From Millisia brevis NBRC 105863 (GTDB taxonomy: Bacteria > Actinomycetota > Actinomycetes > Mycobacteriales > Mycobacteriaceae), in the NCBI RefSeq assembly GCF_001552615.1, contig NZ_BCRN01000001.1, forward strand, positions 62,001-126,000: DNA of 64,000 nucleotides, given 5' to 3'. A model generated the notes under the pieces. The model worked only from the letters and a program-made list of their open reading frames with translations. It was not told where the DNA came from and did not search any database. Position numbers and translations under genes: made by a program. Positions 42,843 to 53,845 of this stretch are shown piece after piece. The first letter of the stretch is position 1. Each line of letters starts with the position of its first letter.

Positions 42843-44657
42843 TCAGTGGGCGACGGAGTTGATCCGGGTGACGGGGGCCGTGGAGGTGCGCGCGGAGGCC
42901 CTGCGGGGCTTGACCGCGCGTACCGGGGCGGGCGGTGCCTCGGTGGGACCATCGGCGATCGGCTCGGTGACCGACGCGGCAGGCTCGGCGGCATCGGTGG
43001 GTCCTGCGCCCTCGTCCGGGTCGACGATCTCGGCGGGGGCGGCGATCTTGGCAGGCACCTCACCCTCGGCCGGGGCGGCGATCTCGGCGCGCACCTCACC
43101 CTCGGAGGGTCCGACGGCCGGGGGTGCCGGATTGTGCGCGGCGGCGGGGCTGTGTGCCGCCTCACGGGCGTCGACGGCGGCCTCGAGTTCCTCGAGCGCC
43201 TCGTTCATGTAGTCGACCAGCGGCCACAGGTCGCCGACCAACTCGGGGGCGCCGATGAAGCCGAAGCAGATCGTGTCGACATAGCTCTGCAGCGTGATGT
43301 TCAGGCCGCCACCGATCGACAGGAACGACGCGGGCCAATAGCCGAGCACCTTGACCCCGGCCATCGTCGCCGGCTTCGAGGGCCCCCGCACATTGCTGAC
43401 CACGACATTCCAGGGTGCGCGGGAGTACTTCTCCGGCAACCGGATCCACAGCTTGGTCATCCACGCGAAGGTGTCGCGGGGAATGAAGTTGCTCGCCTCG
43501 CGGATCAGATGGGTCGGCAACCCGTCGAAAGAGTTCTTCGCCCGCACCAGATCCTCGGTGACCACCCGGACCCGCTCGATCGGATCGGCGATGTGGGTGG
43601 GGAAGTCGCTGAACATCATGTGCACGTGGTTGGACCAGGGCGCTTCGATGTTCTCGTGCCGCAGCGATACCGGCACGCAGACGCACAGCGGCCGATCCGG
43701 GACCTCGCCGAGCTCGAGCAGGTACCGGCGCACCGCGCCGGCACAGACCGCGACGACGACGTTGTTCAACGTCGCGTCCATCCGCTTGCCGACGCCCTTG
43801 ACCCGCGCCAGCGGCAACTCCGAGAACACGAAGTGCCGCGCGCTCGAGGCCCGCGAGTTGAACGGGGTGCGCGGCGGGAACCAGGTCTCCAGGTAGGGCT
43901 GGATATCGGTCGCGCCCCGACGTCGGCGGAAGTGATTGACCACCCGGGTGCCGCCGCGACCGGCGACGCCGGGCAGCAGCTTGGTGACCAGACCCGGGAT
44001 CGTGGTGAGCCCGTCCTCCGGGTACCGGGAGACCACCCACTTGCCGAACCGATAGGTCAGTCGGGTCATCGTCAGCGGCCGCTTGAGGGTGCCGGTGACC
44101 GCGCGGGCAGCCATCTCGAGGTCACCGAGGAAGGGCTCCGGCAGCGGCGCGCCCGTCTTCTCGGCGACCAACTCCTCGCGCGGCTCGTCGGAGAACAGGT
44201 CCCAGATCCTCGGCATGGTCGAGCCGTCGACCATGCCGTGATGGATGCGCAGCAGCATCGCGATGCTGCCGTCGGCGAGGCCCTTGATGATCCAGAGATC
44301 CCACAGCGGCCGATCGGTCCGCAGCGGGAAGCCCATGATGCGCGAGACCTCCTCCGCGAGCGACTTCTCGTCACCGGGCGGAGGTAGGTGGACGGTGCGG
44401 ATGTGGTCGGAGATGTCGATGCGGCCGGGATCGGCCAGGTAGCCGAAGTCCAGGGCCAACGGCACCTCGCGGACCACCTTGTTCATCGGCGGGATGAACG
44501 GCAGCCGCTCGGCCAACCGCTTGCGCATGAAGTCCTCGTCCGGCCCGCTGTGCCCGTCGGCGAGCGGTTCGAAGCGGACGAGCCCCCCGAGGACGGCGTT
44601 GGTGGTCTGGGAGTCCAGGGCGAAGAACATCTGGTCCAGACCGGTGAGCTGCTGCAT
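42843..44657 (-). CDS. Wax-ester synthase/diacylglycerol acyltransferase (WS/DGAT) with repetitive C-terminal tail
   Basis: This protein has 604 aa. The acyltransferase motif HHGMVDG is at residues 139-145 and the C-terminal conserved NVVVSNVRGPS near 425. It makes triacylglycerol or wax esters from acyl-CoA at the membrane or lipid-body surface. The usual length is about 450-480 aa; the extra is an Ala/Pro/Glu-rich tail of about 110 residues holding a 12-residue tandem repeat (AEGEVRAEIAAP, AEGEVPAKIAAP). The ATG at 44657 begins the family N-terminus MQQLTGLDQMFF. Storage-lipid synthesis fits a mycolata host. Confidence 0.92.
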   Translation of the reverse strand: MQQLTGLDQMFFALDSQTTNAVLGGLVRFEPLADGHSGPDEDFMRKRLAERLPFIPPMNKVVREVPLALDFGYLADPGRIDISDHIRTVHLPPPGDEKSLAEEVSRIMGFPLRTDRPLWDLWIIKGLADGSIAMLLRIHHGMVDGSTMPRIWDLFSDEPREELVAEKTGAPLPEPFLGDLEMAARAVTGTLKRPLTMTRLTYRFGKWVVSRYPEDGLTTIPGLVTKLLPGVAGRGGTRVVNHFRRRRGATDIQPYLETWFPPRTPFNSRASSARHFVFSELPLARVKGVGKRMDATLNNVVVAVCAGAVRRYLLELGEVPDRPLCVCVPVSLRHENIEAPWSNHVHMMFSDFPTHIADPIERVRVVTEDLVRAKNSFDGLPTHLIREASNFIPRDTFAWMTKLWIRLPEKYSRAPWNVVVSNVRGPSKPATMAGVKVLGYWPASFLSIGGGLNITLQSYVDTICFGFIGAPELVGDLWPLVDYMNEALEELEAAVDAREAAHSPAAAHNPAPPAVGPSEGEVRAEIAAPAEGEVPAKIAAPAEIVDPDEGAGPTDAAEPAASVTEPIADGPTEAPPAPVRAVKPRRASARTSTAPVTRINSVAH

Positions 44658-44822
44658 GGCGCTCCTTCGACAGCCAGTCGACGACGACGGGCTCTTCGGT
44701 GACAGGTCCGCGTCATCGTGCCGAAGAACACACCACGATCTCGTGTCCGATTTCGCTGTGCGGAAAAGCACCGAGGCCACCCCCTCGCGGGGATGGCCTC
44801 GGTGAAAGCGGAGTATGCCGCG

Positions 44823-45749
44823 TCAGGACTTCGACAGGATGTACTGCGCCACCCACTGCGTGGCGGTATCCCCGGACCCGTCGACGACGTAGCTGGCGTA
44901 GTCGTGGTGAACGCCCGACTCGTAGAACTGCTCGAGCTGGTCGCGGCGCGCGGCGACCTCCGGGTCGGTGGTCTCCTGCTGGAGGAAGCCCACCCCACCG
45001 GCCGCGGCGATCTCGTTCCAGATCTCGACCGCTTCGCGCTGGTAGACCGCGACCAGTTCGGGCGTGGGCGACGGGTCGGAGCGGATCGCCAGGAAGCCGG
45101 CCATCCGACTGACGTAGTCGTCCTCGGGGGTCGAGCAGTACAGGTCACCGGTCACGCAGAAGGTCCGCACGACCGGGCTGACCCAGCCGAAGCCGCCGGG
45201 GCGCGCACCGCCGACGCCGCTGCCCTGGACCGGCGGACCGACCAGGGTGTCCGACTCGGCGCGACGCGGATCGGACAGCAGCCCGACCGCCACCAGCTTG
45301 TCCGGCGCGACGACCCCGGCCCCGGTGCCGATCCCCGCGGCGACATCACCGGCGGCGTCGGCGCCCTGGCTGTATCCGACCAGGGCGAAATTGGTCGACG
45401 GGCACTGCAGCGCCATCGTCTGGATCATCAGATTTGCCGCCGCGACCGCCTGGTTCTTCGAGGCGCCGTAGGTCTCGCCCTCCCAGGGGAACGCCGTCGC
45501 CGCGTAGCTGACGTAGTCGGCCCGCACCCCGTTGGCGCGCAGGGTGTTGACAACGCCGCTCAGCATGCCGGGCTGGGACGGACCGGACTGGCCGGTCTCC
45601 CAGGTGCCGGGGATCGCGAGCGCATAGGTGCCGGGGCATCCGGGCTGAGCGGCCGCCGGAGCGCTTCCGATCACCGCCGCCGAAGCCGACATCATCAGCG
45701 CCGCCACAGCGGCCACCAGTCCTCGACTGCGGCCCAACCGCACCCGCAT
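44823..45749 (-). CDS. Cutinase-family secreted esterase
   Basis: This protein has 308 aa. A signal peptide (LVAAVAALMMSASAAVIGSAPAAAQ, cleavage near residue 35) is followed by a cutinase/Culp-like alpha/beta hydrolase. The nucleophile motif is GYSQGADAAGD near residue 125, the Asp region is YCSTPEDDYVS near 205, and the His is in ESGVHHDYASYV near 275. Cys pairs (GCPGTY, LQCPST, TFCVTGDLYC) suggest disulfides. AAGGA precedes the ATG. It probably acts on lipids or polymers outside the cell. The long upstream frame is not coding. Confidence 0.88.
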   Translation of the reverse strand: MRVRLGRSRGLVAAVAALMMSASAAVIGSAPAAAQPGCPGTYALAIPGTWETGQSGPSQPGMLSGVVNTLRANGVRADYVSYAATAFPWEGETYGASKNQAVAAANLMIQTMALQCPSTNFALVGYSQGADAAGDVAAGIGTGAGVVAPDKLVAVGLLSDPRRAESDTLVGPPVQGSGVGGARPGGFGWVSPVVRTFCVTGDLYCSTPEDDYVSRMAGFLAIRSDPSPTPELVAVYQREAVEIWNEIAAAGGVGFLQQETTDPEVAARRDQLEQFYESGVHHDYASYVVDGSGDTATQWVAQYILSKS

Positions 45750-46084
45750 GTAGACAATCCTTCCGACCAAGATTCCGACCGTTCGAGTCCCCGAAGGACC
45801 CTGAGGCGACGCGTCGGAGCGTCGCCGGTCACCGATCAGATCGTAGACGGCGACGGCCCGGTCCGCCCATCCACGAGTAGGCGGACAACAGATAACGATT
45901 CGGCCAACTCCGCCCCGCGGCGGCGATGACACGATATTGGCGAAACGTGCACCGCCCGAACCGCTTCGACCGAAGAATGCCCGTATTGCCCCGAATGCGA
46001 CGATGCCGCCCGAAGGGAAATCCTCCGGACGGCATCGTGGTGCACTCGCCGCGATCGCCGCGGTGTGACCTCGGCGGTGTGACC
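45750..46084. other. Intergenic region between gltD and the cutinase gene
   Basis: This stretch of about 335 bp has no convincing gene. It holds the gltD terminator (46002-46036), a second hairpin GGCGACGC/GCGTCGCC at 45805-45826, and a tandem 14-bp duplication (GCGGTGTGACCTCG) running from 46060 into the gltD stop codon. Confidence 0.6.
46002..46036 (-). terminator. Candidate gltBD terminator
   Basis: Arms GATGCCGCCCG and CGGACGGCATC (one mismatch) close a 13-base loop, about 50 bases after the gltD stop on the minus strand. Confidence 0.6.
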
Positions 46085-47551
46085 TCAGCGCTGGGCGAGG
46101 CGGGTCGGCTCGATCGGCGACGGCAGTTCGGAGGTGCCGGCCAGGTACCGGTCGACCGCCGCGGCGCAGGACCGCCCCTCGGCGATCGCCCACACGATCA
46201 GCGACTGACCGCGCCCCATGTCACCGGCCACGAAGACGCCGTCGACATCCGCCGCCCAGTTGTCGTCGCGGGCGACGTTGCCGCGATCGGTCAACCCGAC
46301 GCCCAGATCCTCGATCAGGCCCTCGCGCTGCGGCCCGACGAAGCCCATCGCCAGCAGCACCAGGTCCGCCCCGAGGGTGAAGTCGGTGCCCTCGACCTTG
46401 ACGAACCGGCCGGCCTCGAACTTCACCTCGTGCAGCTGCAGCGCGGTGACCTTGCCGTCCTCGCCGACAAAACGCTCGGTGTTGACCGCGAACAGCCGCT
46501 CGCCGCCCTCCTCGTGCGCCGAGGACACCCGGTACATCAGCGGGTAGGTCGGCCACGGGGTCGAGTCGGCCCGCTCGGCCGGCGGGCGCGGCATGATCTC
46601 GAGCTGGTGGACCGACTCGGCACCCTGCCGCAGCGAGGTGCCCAGGCAGTCGGCACCGGTGTCGCCACCGCCGATGATGATGACCTTCTTGCCACGCGCG
46701 TTGATCGGCGGCAGACCGTCGGCGTCGGTGACGTCGTCGCCGAGCTGCACCCGGTTGGCCCAGGGCAGGAACTCCATCGCCTGATGGATACCGTCGAGCT
46801 CGCGGCCCTCGATCGGCAGGTCACGGGCGATCGTCGAGCCGCCGGCCAAGACAATCGCGTCGTGCGTCGCCCGCAGATCCTCCGCGGTGATGTCGACACC
46901 GACGTTCACCCCGGTGCGGAAGACGGTGCCCTCCGCTTCCATCTGGGCGATCCGTCGATCGATATGCCGCTTCTCCATCTTGAACTCGGGGATGCCGTAG
47001 CGCAGCAGCCCGCCGATGCGATCGGCCCGCTCGAAGACGGTCACGGTATGCCCGGCCCGGGTGAGCTGCTGGGCGGCGGCCAGACCCGCCGGACCCGAGC
47101 CGACCACCGCGACCCGCTTGCCGGTCAGGAAGACCGGATAGACCGGCTGCACCCAACCCTCGTCGAAGGCGCGGTCGATCAGTTCGACCTCGACCTGCTT
47201 GATGGTGACCGGATCCTGGTTGATACCCAGCACGCACGACGCCTCGCAGGGCGCCGGGCAGAGCCGGCCGGTGAACTCCGGGAAATTGTTGGTCGCGTGC
47301 AACCTCTCGATCCCGTCGAGCCACCGGTCCTTGTAGACCAGGTCGTTCCACTCCGGGATCAGATTCCCCAGCGGACAGCCGTTGTGACAGAACGGGATAC
47401 CGCAGTCCATACAGCGGCTCGCCTGGGTGCGCAGGGTGTCCGAGGCGAAGTCCTCGTAGACCTCTTTCCAGTCGCTCAGCCGCAGATCGACCGGCCGACG
47501 TGTCGGGGTCTCCCGTGAGGTGTGGGTCAGAAAGCCCTTCGGATCAGCCAC
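46085..47551 (-). CDS. gltD: Glutamate synthase small subunit GltD
   Basis: This NADPH-oxidising subunit of GOGAT has 488 aa. N-terminal Cys clusters ([24 protein letters not shown]) bind the [4Fe-4S] centres. FAD motif [14 protein letters not shown] is near residue 148 and the NADPH motif [15 protein letters not shown] near 291. The start is GTG at 47551 with GGAGG nine bases upstream, overlapping the end of gltB by 8 bp, so the two are coupled. It passes electrons to GltB for glutamate formation from glutamine and 2-oxoglutarate. Confidence 0.96.
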   Translation of the reverse strand: MADPKGFLTHTSRETPTRRPVDLRLSDWKEVYEDFASDTLRTQASRCMDCGIPFCHNGCPLGNLIPEWNDLVYKDRWLDGIERLHATNNFPEFTGRLCPAPCEASCVLGINQDPVTIKQVEVELIDRAFDEGWVQPVYPVFLTGKRVAVVGSGPAGLAAAQQLTRAGHTVTVFERADRIGGLLRYGIPEFKMEKRHIDRRIAQMEAEGTVFRTGVNVGVDITAEDLRATHDAIVLAGGSTIARDLPIEGRELDGIHQAMEFLPWANRVQLGDDVTDADGLPPINARGKKVIIIGGGDTGADCLGTSLRQGAESVHQLEIMPRPPAERADSTPWPTYPLMYRVSSAHEEGGERLFAVNTERFVGEDGKVTALQLHEVKFEAGRFVKVEGTDFTLGADLVLLAMGFVGPQREGLIEDLGVGLTDRGNVARDDNWAADVDGVFVAGDMGRGQSLIVWAIAEGRSCAAAVDRYLAGTSELPSPIEPTRLAQR

Positions 47552-50500
47552 GTGCCGCCTCCATGATCGCCGCGTCGACATCGGTGCCGTCGCGCTCGGC
47601 TCGGGCCACGGCCTCGAGCACCCGTCGGTAGTCGCGTGGCATCACCTTCACGAAGCGATCCACCATTCCTTCCCAGTCGGCGAGGATCCGCTGGGCGACC
47701 GCCGAGCCGGTCAGTTCGAGATGCTCGGCGATGATCTTCAACAGCCAGGCCCCGTCGCCCGCGGTGGGCGGCTCGAGGTCGACCAATTCGGTGTTGACGT
47801 TGCCGGCGAGCGTGCCGTCCTCGTCGAAGACGAATGCCATGCCGCCGGACATGCCGGCGCCGAAGTTGCGGCCGGTCTTGCCCAGCACGACGACCTTGCC
47901 GCCGGTCATGTACTCGCAGCCGTGGTCACCGACACCCTCGACCACCGCGACGGCACCCGAGTTGCGGACGGCGAATCGTTCGCCGACCACACCGCGCAGG
48001 AAGGCCGCACCCGAGGTGGCACCGAAGAGGATGACGTTGCCGCCGATGATGTTGTCCTCCGCGACAAATCCGGCCGGAGCGTCGGCCGACGGCCGCACCA
48101 CGATCCGTCCACCCGACAACCCCTTGCCGACGAAGTCGTTCGCGTCGCCGTGCAGGCGCAGGGTGATACCGCGCGGGAGGAAGGCGCCGAGGCTGTTGCC
48201 CGCGGATCCCTCCAGCGTGATGTCGACCGTATTGTCCGGGAGCCCTTCGGCCCCGTACACCTTGGTCAGCTCGTGGCCGAGCATCGTGCCGACCGTGCGA
48301 TTGACGTTGGTGATACGGCTGGTGAAGGCCACCGCCTCGCCCTTGTCGAGGGCGGCGCGGCTCTGGGTGATCAGCTGCTGATCGAGCGCCTTGTCCAGCC
48401 CGTGGTCCTGCCGGCCGGTGCAGTACAGGTCCTGGTTCATGAACGCGGACTCGACCTGATGCAGGATCGGCGCCAGATCGAGCTTCGACGCCTTCCAATG
48501 TGCCTCGACCGCATGGGTATCCAGCAGCTCGGAGCGGCCGATCACCTCGTTGAGCGTGCGGTAGCCCAGCGACGCGAGCAGCTCGCGGACCTCCTCGGCG
48601 ATGAACTCGAAGAAGTTGACCACGAACTCCGGCTTGCCGGTGAAGCGTTCGCGCAGCACCGGATTCTGGGTGGCGACACCCACCGGGCAGGTGTCGAGGT
48701 GGCAGACGCGCATCATGATGCAGCCCGACACCACCAGCGGGGCGGTGGCGAAGCCGAACTCCTCGCCGCCGAGCAGCGCGGCGATCACCACGTCGCGGCC
48801 GGTCTTGAGCTGGCCGTCGACCTGCACGACGATCCGGTCGCGCAATCCGTTGAGCAGCAGCGTCTGCTGCGTCTCCGCCAAGCCGAGCTCCCAGGGGGCA
48901 CCGGCGTGCTTGAGCGAGGTCAGCGGGCTCGCACCGGTACCGCCGTCGTGGCCGGAGATCAGCACCACGTCGGCATGCGCCTTCGAGACACCCGCGGCGA
49001 CCGTGCCGACGCCGACCTCCGAGACCAGCTTCACGTGGATGCGGGCGTCGGGGTTGGAGTTCTTCAGGTCGTGGATCAGCTGCGCGAGATCCTCGATCGA
49101 GTAGATGTCGTGGTGCGGCGGCGGGGAGATCAGTCCGACGCCCGGCGTCGAATGCCGTACCTCGGCCACCCAGGGGTAGACCTTGTGCGCCGGAAGCTGG
49201 CCGCCCTCACCGGGCTTCGCGCCCTGCGCCATCTTGATCTGAATATCGGTGCAGTTCGACAGGTAGTGCGAGGTCACGCCGAAGCGGCCCGAGGCGACCT
49301 GCTTGATCGCGCTGCGCCGCCAGTCGCCGGTCTCCGGGTCCGGCTCGAAGCGCCGCGGATCCTCGCCGCCCTCACCGGAATTCGACCGGCCGCCGATGCG
49401 GTTCATCGCGATGGCCAGGGTCTCGTGCGCCTCGGAGGAGATCGAGCCGTAGCTCATCGCGCCGGTGGAGAAGCGCTTGACGATGTCGGCGACCGACTCG
49501 ACCTCGTCGATCGGGATCGGCTCGCGATCCGACGACAGCTCGAGCAGCCCGCGCAGGGTGGCCAGCCGCTTCGACTGGTCATCGACCAACGAGGTGTACT
49601 CGCGGAAGACGTCGTACCGGCCGCTGCGGGTGGCGTGCTGCAGCTTGAAGACGGTGTCCGGGTTGAACAGGTGGTATTCACCCTCGCGGCGCCACTGGTA
49701 CTCGCCGCCGACCTCGAGCTCGCGGTGGGCCCGCTCGAACCGGTTCTCCAGGTACGCCAATCGGTGCCGCTGCGCGACATCGGCGGCGATGTCGTCGAGA
49801 CCGACACCGCCGAGCGGGGACTCGACGCCGGTGAAGTACTCGTCGACCAGGTCCTGGGACAGGCCGATCACCTGGAACAGCTGCGCGCCGGTATAGGACG
49901 CCAGGGTGGAGATGCCCATCTTGGACATCACCTTCAGCACGCCCTTGCCGGCGGCCTTGATGTAGTTGTTGACCGCCTTGTCGTGGTCGATGTCGATCGC
50001 GCCGTTGGCGAGCATGTCCTCGATCGACGAGAACGCCATGTACGGGTTGACCGCCGCCGCACCGAAGGCGAGCAGCAACGCCATGTGGTGCACCTCGCGG
50101 GCGTCACCGGCCTCGATGATCAGCCCGACCTTGGTGCGGGTCCGCTCGCGCACCATGTGCTGGTGCACTGCCGAGACCAGCAGCAGCGACGGGATCGGCG
50201 CGAGATGCTCGTTCGACTCGCGGTCCGAGAGGATCACGATGCTCGCGCCGCCGGCGACCGCGGCGCTGACCTGCCGGCGGATCGTCTCGAGTCCGCGAGC
50301 GAGGCCCGCCCCACCGTCGGCGACCCGATAGAGTCCGCGCACCACCACCGACCGCAGGTCGGGGTACTCGCCGTCGTCGTTGATGTGGACGAGCTTGGCC
50401 AGGTCGTCGTTGTGCAGGATCGGCTGCGGCGAGTGGATCTGCCGCGGCGGCTGGGCATCCTGGTCGAGCAGGTCGCCCTCGGGGCCGATCGTGCCGCCCA

Positions 50501-52145
50501 GGGAGGTGACGACCTCCTCGCGGATCGCGTCGAGCGGCGGGTTCGTCACCTGCGCGAAGAGCTGCGAGAAGTAGTCGAAGAGCATCCGCGGCCGCGCGGA
50601 GAGCACGGCGATCGGGGTGTCGGTACCCATCGAACCGATCGCCTCGGCGCCGGTGAGCGCCATCGGCGCGACCAGCAGGTTCAGCTCCTCCTGCGTGTAG
50701 CCGAAGGCCATCTGCCGGGCGAGCACCCGCTCGTGGCTCATGTGCACGTGCGGGCGATCGGGCAGATCCTCGATCTCGACGAGCGACTGCTCGACCAGCT
50801 GCCCGTAGGGGCGGGCGGCGGCCAGTTCGGACTTGATCTCCTCGTCGGAGACGATGCGTCCCTGCGTGGTGTCGACCAGGAACATCCGGCCCGGCTGCAG
50901 ACGGCGACGTTCGACGATGCGCGACGGCTCGATATCGAGCACGCCGACCTCGGACGCCATGACGACCAGGCCGTCGTCGGTCACCCAGATGCGGCTGGGG
51001 CGCAGGCCGTTTCGGTCGAGGACCGCGCCGACGACGTCACCGTCGGTGAAGCAGATCGACGCCGGACCGTCCCAGGGCTCCATCATCATCGAGTGGTAGC
51101 GGTAGAAATCGCGTACCTCGGGAGCCATGGTGGCGTGCTTCTCCCACGCCTCGGGGATCATCATCAGCACCGCATGCGGCAGGCTGCGGCCGGCCAGGTG
51201 CAGCAGTTCGAGAGCCTCGTCGAAGCGGGCCGTATCGCTCGCGCCGTGGGTGCAGATCGGGTGGATCTTGGCCAGCGCCTCGGTGCCGCCGAAGACGTCG
51301 GTCTCCATCAGCGACTCGCGGGCCCGCATCCAGTTCTCGTTGCCGGTCGCGGTGTTGATCTCGCCGTTGTGCGCCACGCGCCGGAACGGGTGAGCCAACG
51401 GCCAGGACGGGAAGGTATTGGTCGAGAACCGCGAATGGACGATGCCCAGGGCGGATTCGACCCGGTCGTCCTGCAGGTCGAGGTAGAACGCGCGCAGCTG
51501 CGGGGTGGTCAGCATGCCCTTGTAGACGATCGTCGCGCCGGACAGCGACGGGAAGTAGACGCTCTGCCGGCCGGGCTCGTCGCGGCCGGGGCCTTCGGAA
51601 CCGAGTTCGGTCTCGACGCGCTTGCGCACGACGTAACAGCGTCGTTCGAGGTCCATCCCGGACAGCGAACCGTCCGGGGAGCCGATGAAGATCTGCCGGA
51701 AGGTCGGCATCGCGTCGCGGGCCAGGGCGCCGAGCGAGGAGTCGTCGGTGGGCACCTCACGCCAGCCGAAGACCGATAGTCCCTCGTCGAGGACGATCTT
51801 CTCCACCGCGGCCGTCGCCTCGACGACATCGGCACGTCCCTGGGGCAGGAAGGCGATGCCGGTGGCGTAGCTACCGGGTGGCGGGAGGTCGATATCGGCC
51901 ACGTCGCGCAGGAAACGGTCGGGGACCTGGATCAGGATGCCCGCACCGTCACCGGTATTCGGTTCGGCGCCGGCGGCGCCGCGATGATCGAGCGCCAGTA
52001 GCGCGGCGATCGCCTTGTCAACGATGTCTCGACCTTTGCGGCCGTGCATGTCGACCACGAAGGCGACACCACACGAATCGTGTTCCTGAGCGGGGCTGTA
52101 GAGACCTTGCCGCTGGGGGCGGCGGTCTCCCGGAAAGTGCACCAT
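47544..52145 (-). CDS. gltB: Glutamate synthase large subunit GltB
   Basis: This protein has 1533 aa. The class-II glutamine amidotransferase begins at Cys25 (HDSCGVAF), exposed after propeptide removal. Central and FMN-binding synthase domains follow ([18 protein letters not shown]), then the [3Fe-4S] cysteines in [15 protein letters not shown], and the C-terminal Gly-rich beta-helix ([29 protein letters not shown]). The ATG at 52145 with GAAGG upstream gives a normal length; a GTG at 52181 is possible. GOGAT assimilates ammonia together with glutamine synthetase. A 500-bp leader precedes it. Confidence 0.96.
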   Translation of the reverse strand: MVHFPGDRRPQRQGLYSPAQEHDSCGVAFVVDMHGRKGRDIVDKAIAALLALDHRGAAGAEPNTGDGAGILIQVPDRFLRDVADIDLPPPGSYATGIAFLPQGRADVVEATAAVEKIVLDEGLSVFGWREVPTDDSSLGALARDAMPTFRQIFIGSPDGSLSGMDLERRCYVVRKRVETELGSEGPGRDEPGRQSVYFPSLSGATIVYKGMLTTPQLRAFYLDLQDDRVESALGIVHSRFSTNTFPSWPLAHPFRRVAHNGEINTATGNENWMRARESLMETDVFGGTEALAKIHPICTHGASDTARFDEALELLHLAGRSLPHAVLMMIPEAWEKHATMAPEVRDFYRYHSMMMEPWDGPASICFTDGDVVGAVLDRNGLRPSRIWVTDDGLVVMASEVGVLDIEPSRIVERRRLQPGRMFLVDTTQGRIVSDEEIKSELAAARPYGQLVEQSLVEIEDLPDRPHVHMSHERVLARQMAFGYTQEELNLLVAPMALTGAEAIGSMGTDTPIAVLSARPRMLFDYFSQLFAQVTNPPLDAIREEVVTSLGGTIGPEGDLLDQDAQPPRQIHSPQPILHNDDLAKLVHINDDGEYPDLRSVVVRGLYRVADGGAGLARGLETIRRQVSAAVAGGASIVILSDRESNEHLAPIPSLLLVSAVHQHMVRERTRTKVGLIIEAGDAREVHHMALLLAFGAAAVNPYMAFSSIEDMLANGAIDIDHDKAVNNYIKAAGKGVLKVMSKMGISTLASYTGAQLFQVIGLSQDLVDEYFTGVESPLGGVGLDDIAADVAQRHRLAYLENRFERAHRELEVGGEYQWRREGEYHLFNPDTVFKLQHATRSGRYDVFREYTSLVDDQSKRLATLRGLLELSSDREPIPIDEVESVADIVKRFSTGAMSYGSISSEAHETLAIAMNRIGGRSNSGEGGEDPRRFEPDPETGDWRRSAIKQVASGRFGVTSHYLSNCTDIQIKMAQGAKPGEGGQLPAHKVYPWVAEVRHSTPGVGLISPPPHHDIYSIEDLAQLIHDLKNSNPDARIHVKLVSEVGVGTVAAGVSKAHADVVLISGHDGGTGASPLTSLKHAGAPWELGLAETQQTLLLNGLRDRIVVQVDGQLKTGRDVVIAALLGGEEFGFATAPLVVSGCIMMRVCHLDTCPVGVATQNPVLRERFTGKPEFVVNFFEFIAEEVRELLASLGYRTLNEVIGRSELLDTHAVEAHWKASKLDLAPILHQVESAFMNQDLYCTGRQDHGLDKALDQQLITQSRAALDKGEAVAFTSRITNVNRTVGTMLGHELTKVYGAEGLPDNTVDITLEGSAGNSLGAFLPRGITLRLHGDANDFVGKGLSGGRIVVRPSADAPAGFVAEDNIIGGNVILFGATSGAAFLRGVVGERFAVRNSGAVAVVEGVGDHGCEYMTGGKVVVLGKTGRNFGAGMSGGMAFVFDEDGTLAGNVNTELVDLEPPTAGDGAWLLKIIAEHLELTGSAVAQRILADWEGMVDRFVKVMPRDYRRVLEAVARAERDGTDVDAAIMEAARG

Positions 52146-52647
52146 GGGCTGCCTTCGGGGCTGGTCGACGACGGTGCCCACCCGCAGGCAGACACCTCAC
52201 CGAGGTTCCGGCGTGCACATTCGACGCTGAACGCGCACCCAAACAGCGCACGCCAACGAAAGGTCGATCCGACCGCTCGAGGGCGCGAGCGTGGGTCAAG
52301 GCAGGACATGTCAGTCCTACGACCGATATTCAAGGATACGGCGGTACGGCCGTCCTCTACCAAAGAAGGACGACCTAAGTTGGGTCCACCTCACCGAACG
52401 ATCGAGTCGCAACCAGCCCTTCGCGATGCCTGACGGGGAATGACAAATGCCGACCGCGGCGAGTCGCCAGCCGCGGTCGGCATTGAAGTCAGCATAACCG
52501 ACGCCGACCCGAATTGCTCATCGTTACACGAACTGGTTGGCGATCGATGCGTCCCCGCACAAGCCCTTCGGCAATTCTCAGACTCGGGCGACCATCGGTC
52601 CGCTACCGGTCACAGAGCAGGGACACCACCCGTTTCGGGGTCGAATT
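52146..52647. other. gltB leader and intergenic region
   Basis: This gap of about 500 bp has no supported gene. It must carry the gltB promoter and 5' leader. A strong hairpin at 52446-52484 separates that from the upstream CHAP-protein gene. I could not match the leader to a known riboswitch. Confidence 0.5.
52446..52484. terminator. Terminator hairpin upstream of gltB
   Basis: A perfect 14-bp stem (AATGCCGACCGCGG with its complement) closes an 11-base loop, about 165 bases past the CHAP-gene stop. It would insulate gltB from upstream transcription. Confidence 0.72.
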
Positions 52648-53397
52648 TCACGCTGCGGTGTTGTTCGGCAGCACGCCATAGCCGATGATCCCCGGGTCCG
52701 AGAACCGATTGATTGTGTCGATCGTCACATACCCCTTGGGGTCCTTGCCGCGCTTGTTGGCGCCCACGGTGACTACTCGCTCGCCGTCGGAGATCACCAC
52801 GAAGCTCGAGTGCTCGCCGAAATTACTGCCGGCGTCGTAGAGGATCACGTCGCCCACCTGAGGGACGTACCCCTCCGGTCGCGGGGTGAACCGTCCGGCG
52901 CCGGAGTAGTACTCCTCGAGGGTGTAGACGCCGGGGATTCGCCAGTAGCCGGTATTGGGATTGCTCACCGGGGCGCCGGCCTCGCGCATGATCCAGCTGA
53001 CGAAGTCGGCACACCAGGGCTCGACGACACCCTCGGAGTAGAAGGTGCCGGGACGCTGCGCGTCGTACTCCTGGCGCAGCAGTTCCAGGATGCGGATCTG
53101 CAGGGAGCTCAGGCCGGTGGTGTCGACCGAGGGGAATGCCTCGGTCGCCGTCGATGCGGCCACCGGAGCGGCCGCCCCGGCTTGATCGACCTCGACGGTC
53201 ACCCCGGGCAGTTGCATGCCGGAGATGGAGATCTTCGGGAAGGGGATCGGCACCCCGAGGACGGCGTAGGGGACGACGATGAGCATGACGAAGACACAGA
53301 GGAACATGGCGATCGTCCAGCGCATCAGTGGAGACATCGGCTTCTTCTTCTTCGCTTCGGGCGCCTTGGTCTCCCACGTTCCCGACGACATGCACAA
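52648..53397 (-). CDS. Membrane-anchored CHAP-domain protein (probable peptidoglycan hydrolase)
   Basis: This protein has 249 aa. A cytoplasmic Lys-rich stretch (EAKKKKP) is followed by one transmembrane helix (WTIAMFLCVFVMLIVVPYAVL, residues about 26-47), an Ala-rich linker and a C-terminal CHAP domain with Cys in EPWCADFVSWIMREAG (about 128) and His in NFGEHSSFVVI (about 195). CHAP enzymes cleave peptidoglycan peptides or amides outside the membrane. The TTG at 53397 has GAGG at good spacing; the ATG at 53391 is the alternative. A tiny upstream gene encodes a paralogue of its anchor segment. Confidence 0.85.
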   Translation of the reverse strand: MCMSSGTWETKAPEAKKKKPMSPLMRWTIAMFLCVFVMLIVVPYAVLGVPIPFPKISISGMQLPGVTVEVDQAGAAAPVAASTATEAFPSVDTTGLSSLQIRILELLRQEYDAQRPGTFYSEGVVEPWCADFVSWIMREAGAPVSNPNTGYWRIPGVYTLEEYYSGAGRFTPRPEGYVPQVGDVILYDAGSNFGEHSSFVVISDGERVVTVGANKRGKDPKGYVTIDTINRFSDPGIIGYGVLPNNTAA

Positions 53398-53551
53398 TCA
53401 CATCCTCACCACGAGTCACTCCCTGCACAGCGTAGACGGAGAGTTGCCAATGGGGCCAGTGTGGCGTAATGAAGCGTCTGGGGATAGTGGGACAACTGAT
53501 GGTACACACGCGCACGCCGGATGCCGACCACGGACCGGCACCCGGTGGAAG

Positions 53552-53683
53552 TTAGACGCCCAGAGACTGAATAACGATGGTGGGCAACGGCACCGACACA
53601 CCGTTCACGGCGACTGCGACCACAACAATCATGACGATGACCGAGATGATCAGCGCGACGGTCCACCGGGCGGTCGGCGTCAT
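53552..53683 (-). CDS. 43-aa single-helix membrane protein, paralogue of the CHAP-protein anchor
   Basis: This short frame of 43 aa starts MTPTARWTVA and is mostly one hydrophobic helix ending in VPLPTIVIQSLGV. Aligned without gaps to residues 21-59 of the neighbouring CHAP protein (MSPLMRWTIA...), 19 of 39 positions are identical, including RWT, VM, GV and the P-x-P that follows the helix. That argues it is real and arose by duplication. The ribosome site is weak, and no other start exists in the frame before an upstream stop, so expression is uncertain. A truncated pseudogene is the alternative. Confidence 0.55.
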   Translation of the reverse strand: MTPTARWTVALIISVIVMIVVVAVAVNGVSVPLPTIVIQSLGV

Positions 53684-53845
53684 AACGGACGGTTTCGGGG
53701 TCGCTCCGATGCCGCCCCTGCACGGGATCGGCCGACCGGACTCATTCCACCCATAGGCTCAACATCCTACTGAGGCGACCCCGGAGTCCGGGGCCGACGT
53801 CGGTGATCCGACGCCGGCCCTGCGGGACTCATCGGCGTCGAGCCG

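Noticed and set aside
47520-51779. 1419-codon open frame on the plus strand opposite gltB
   Set aside because: It mirrors the full gltB coding sequence; the length comes from GC-rich codon bias on the other strand. Its translation is Arg/Gly/Asp-rich without domains.
52044-52433. 129-aa plus-strand frame ending just before the 52446 terminator
   Set aside because: It begins inside gltB on the opposite strand and lacks a domain; the terminator is better explained by the CHAP gene.
53279-53773. 164-aa plus-strand frame over the CHAP gene start
   Set aside because: His/Arg/Asp-rich shadow that overlaps the CHAP protein N-terminus and the tiny anchor paralogue.
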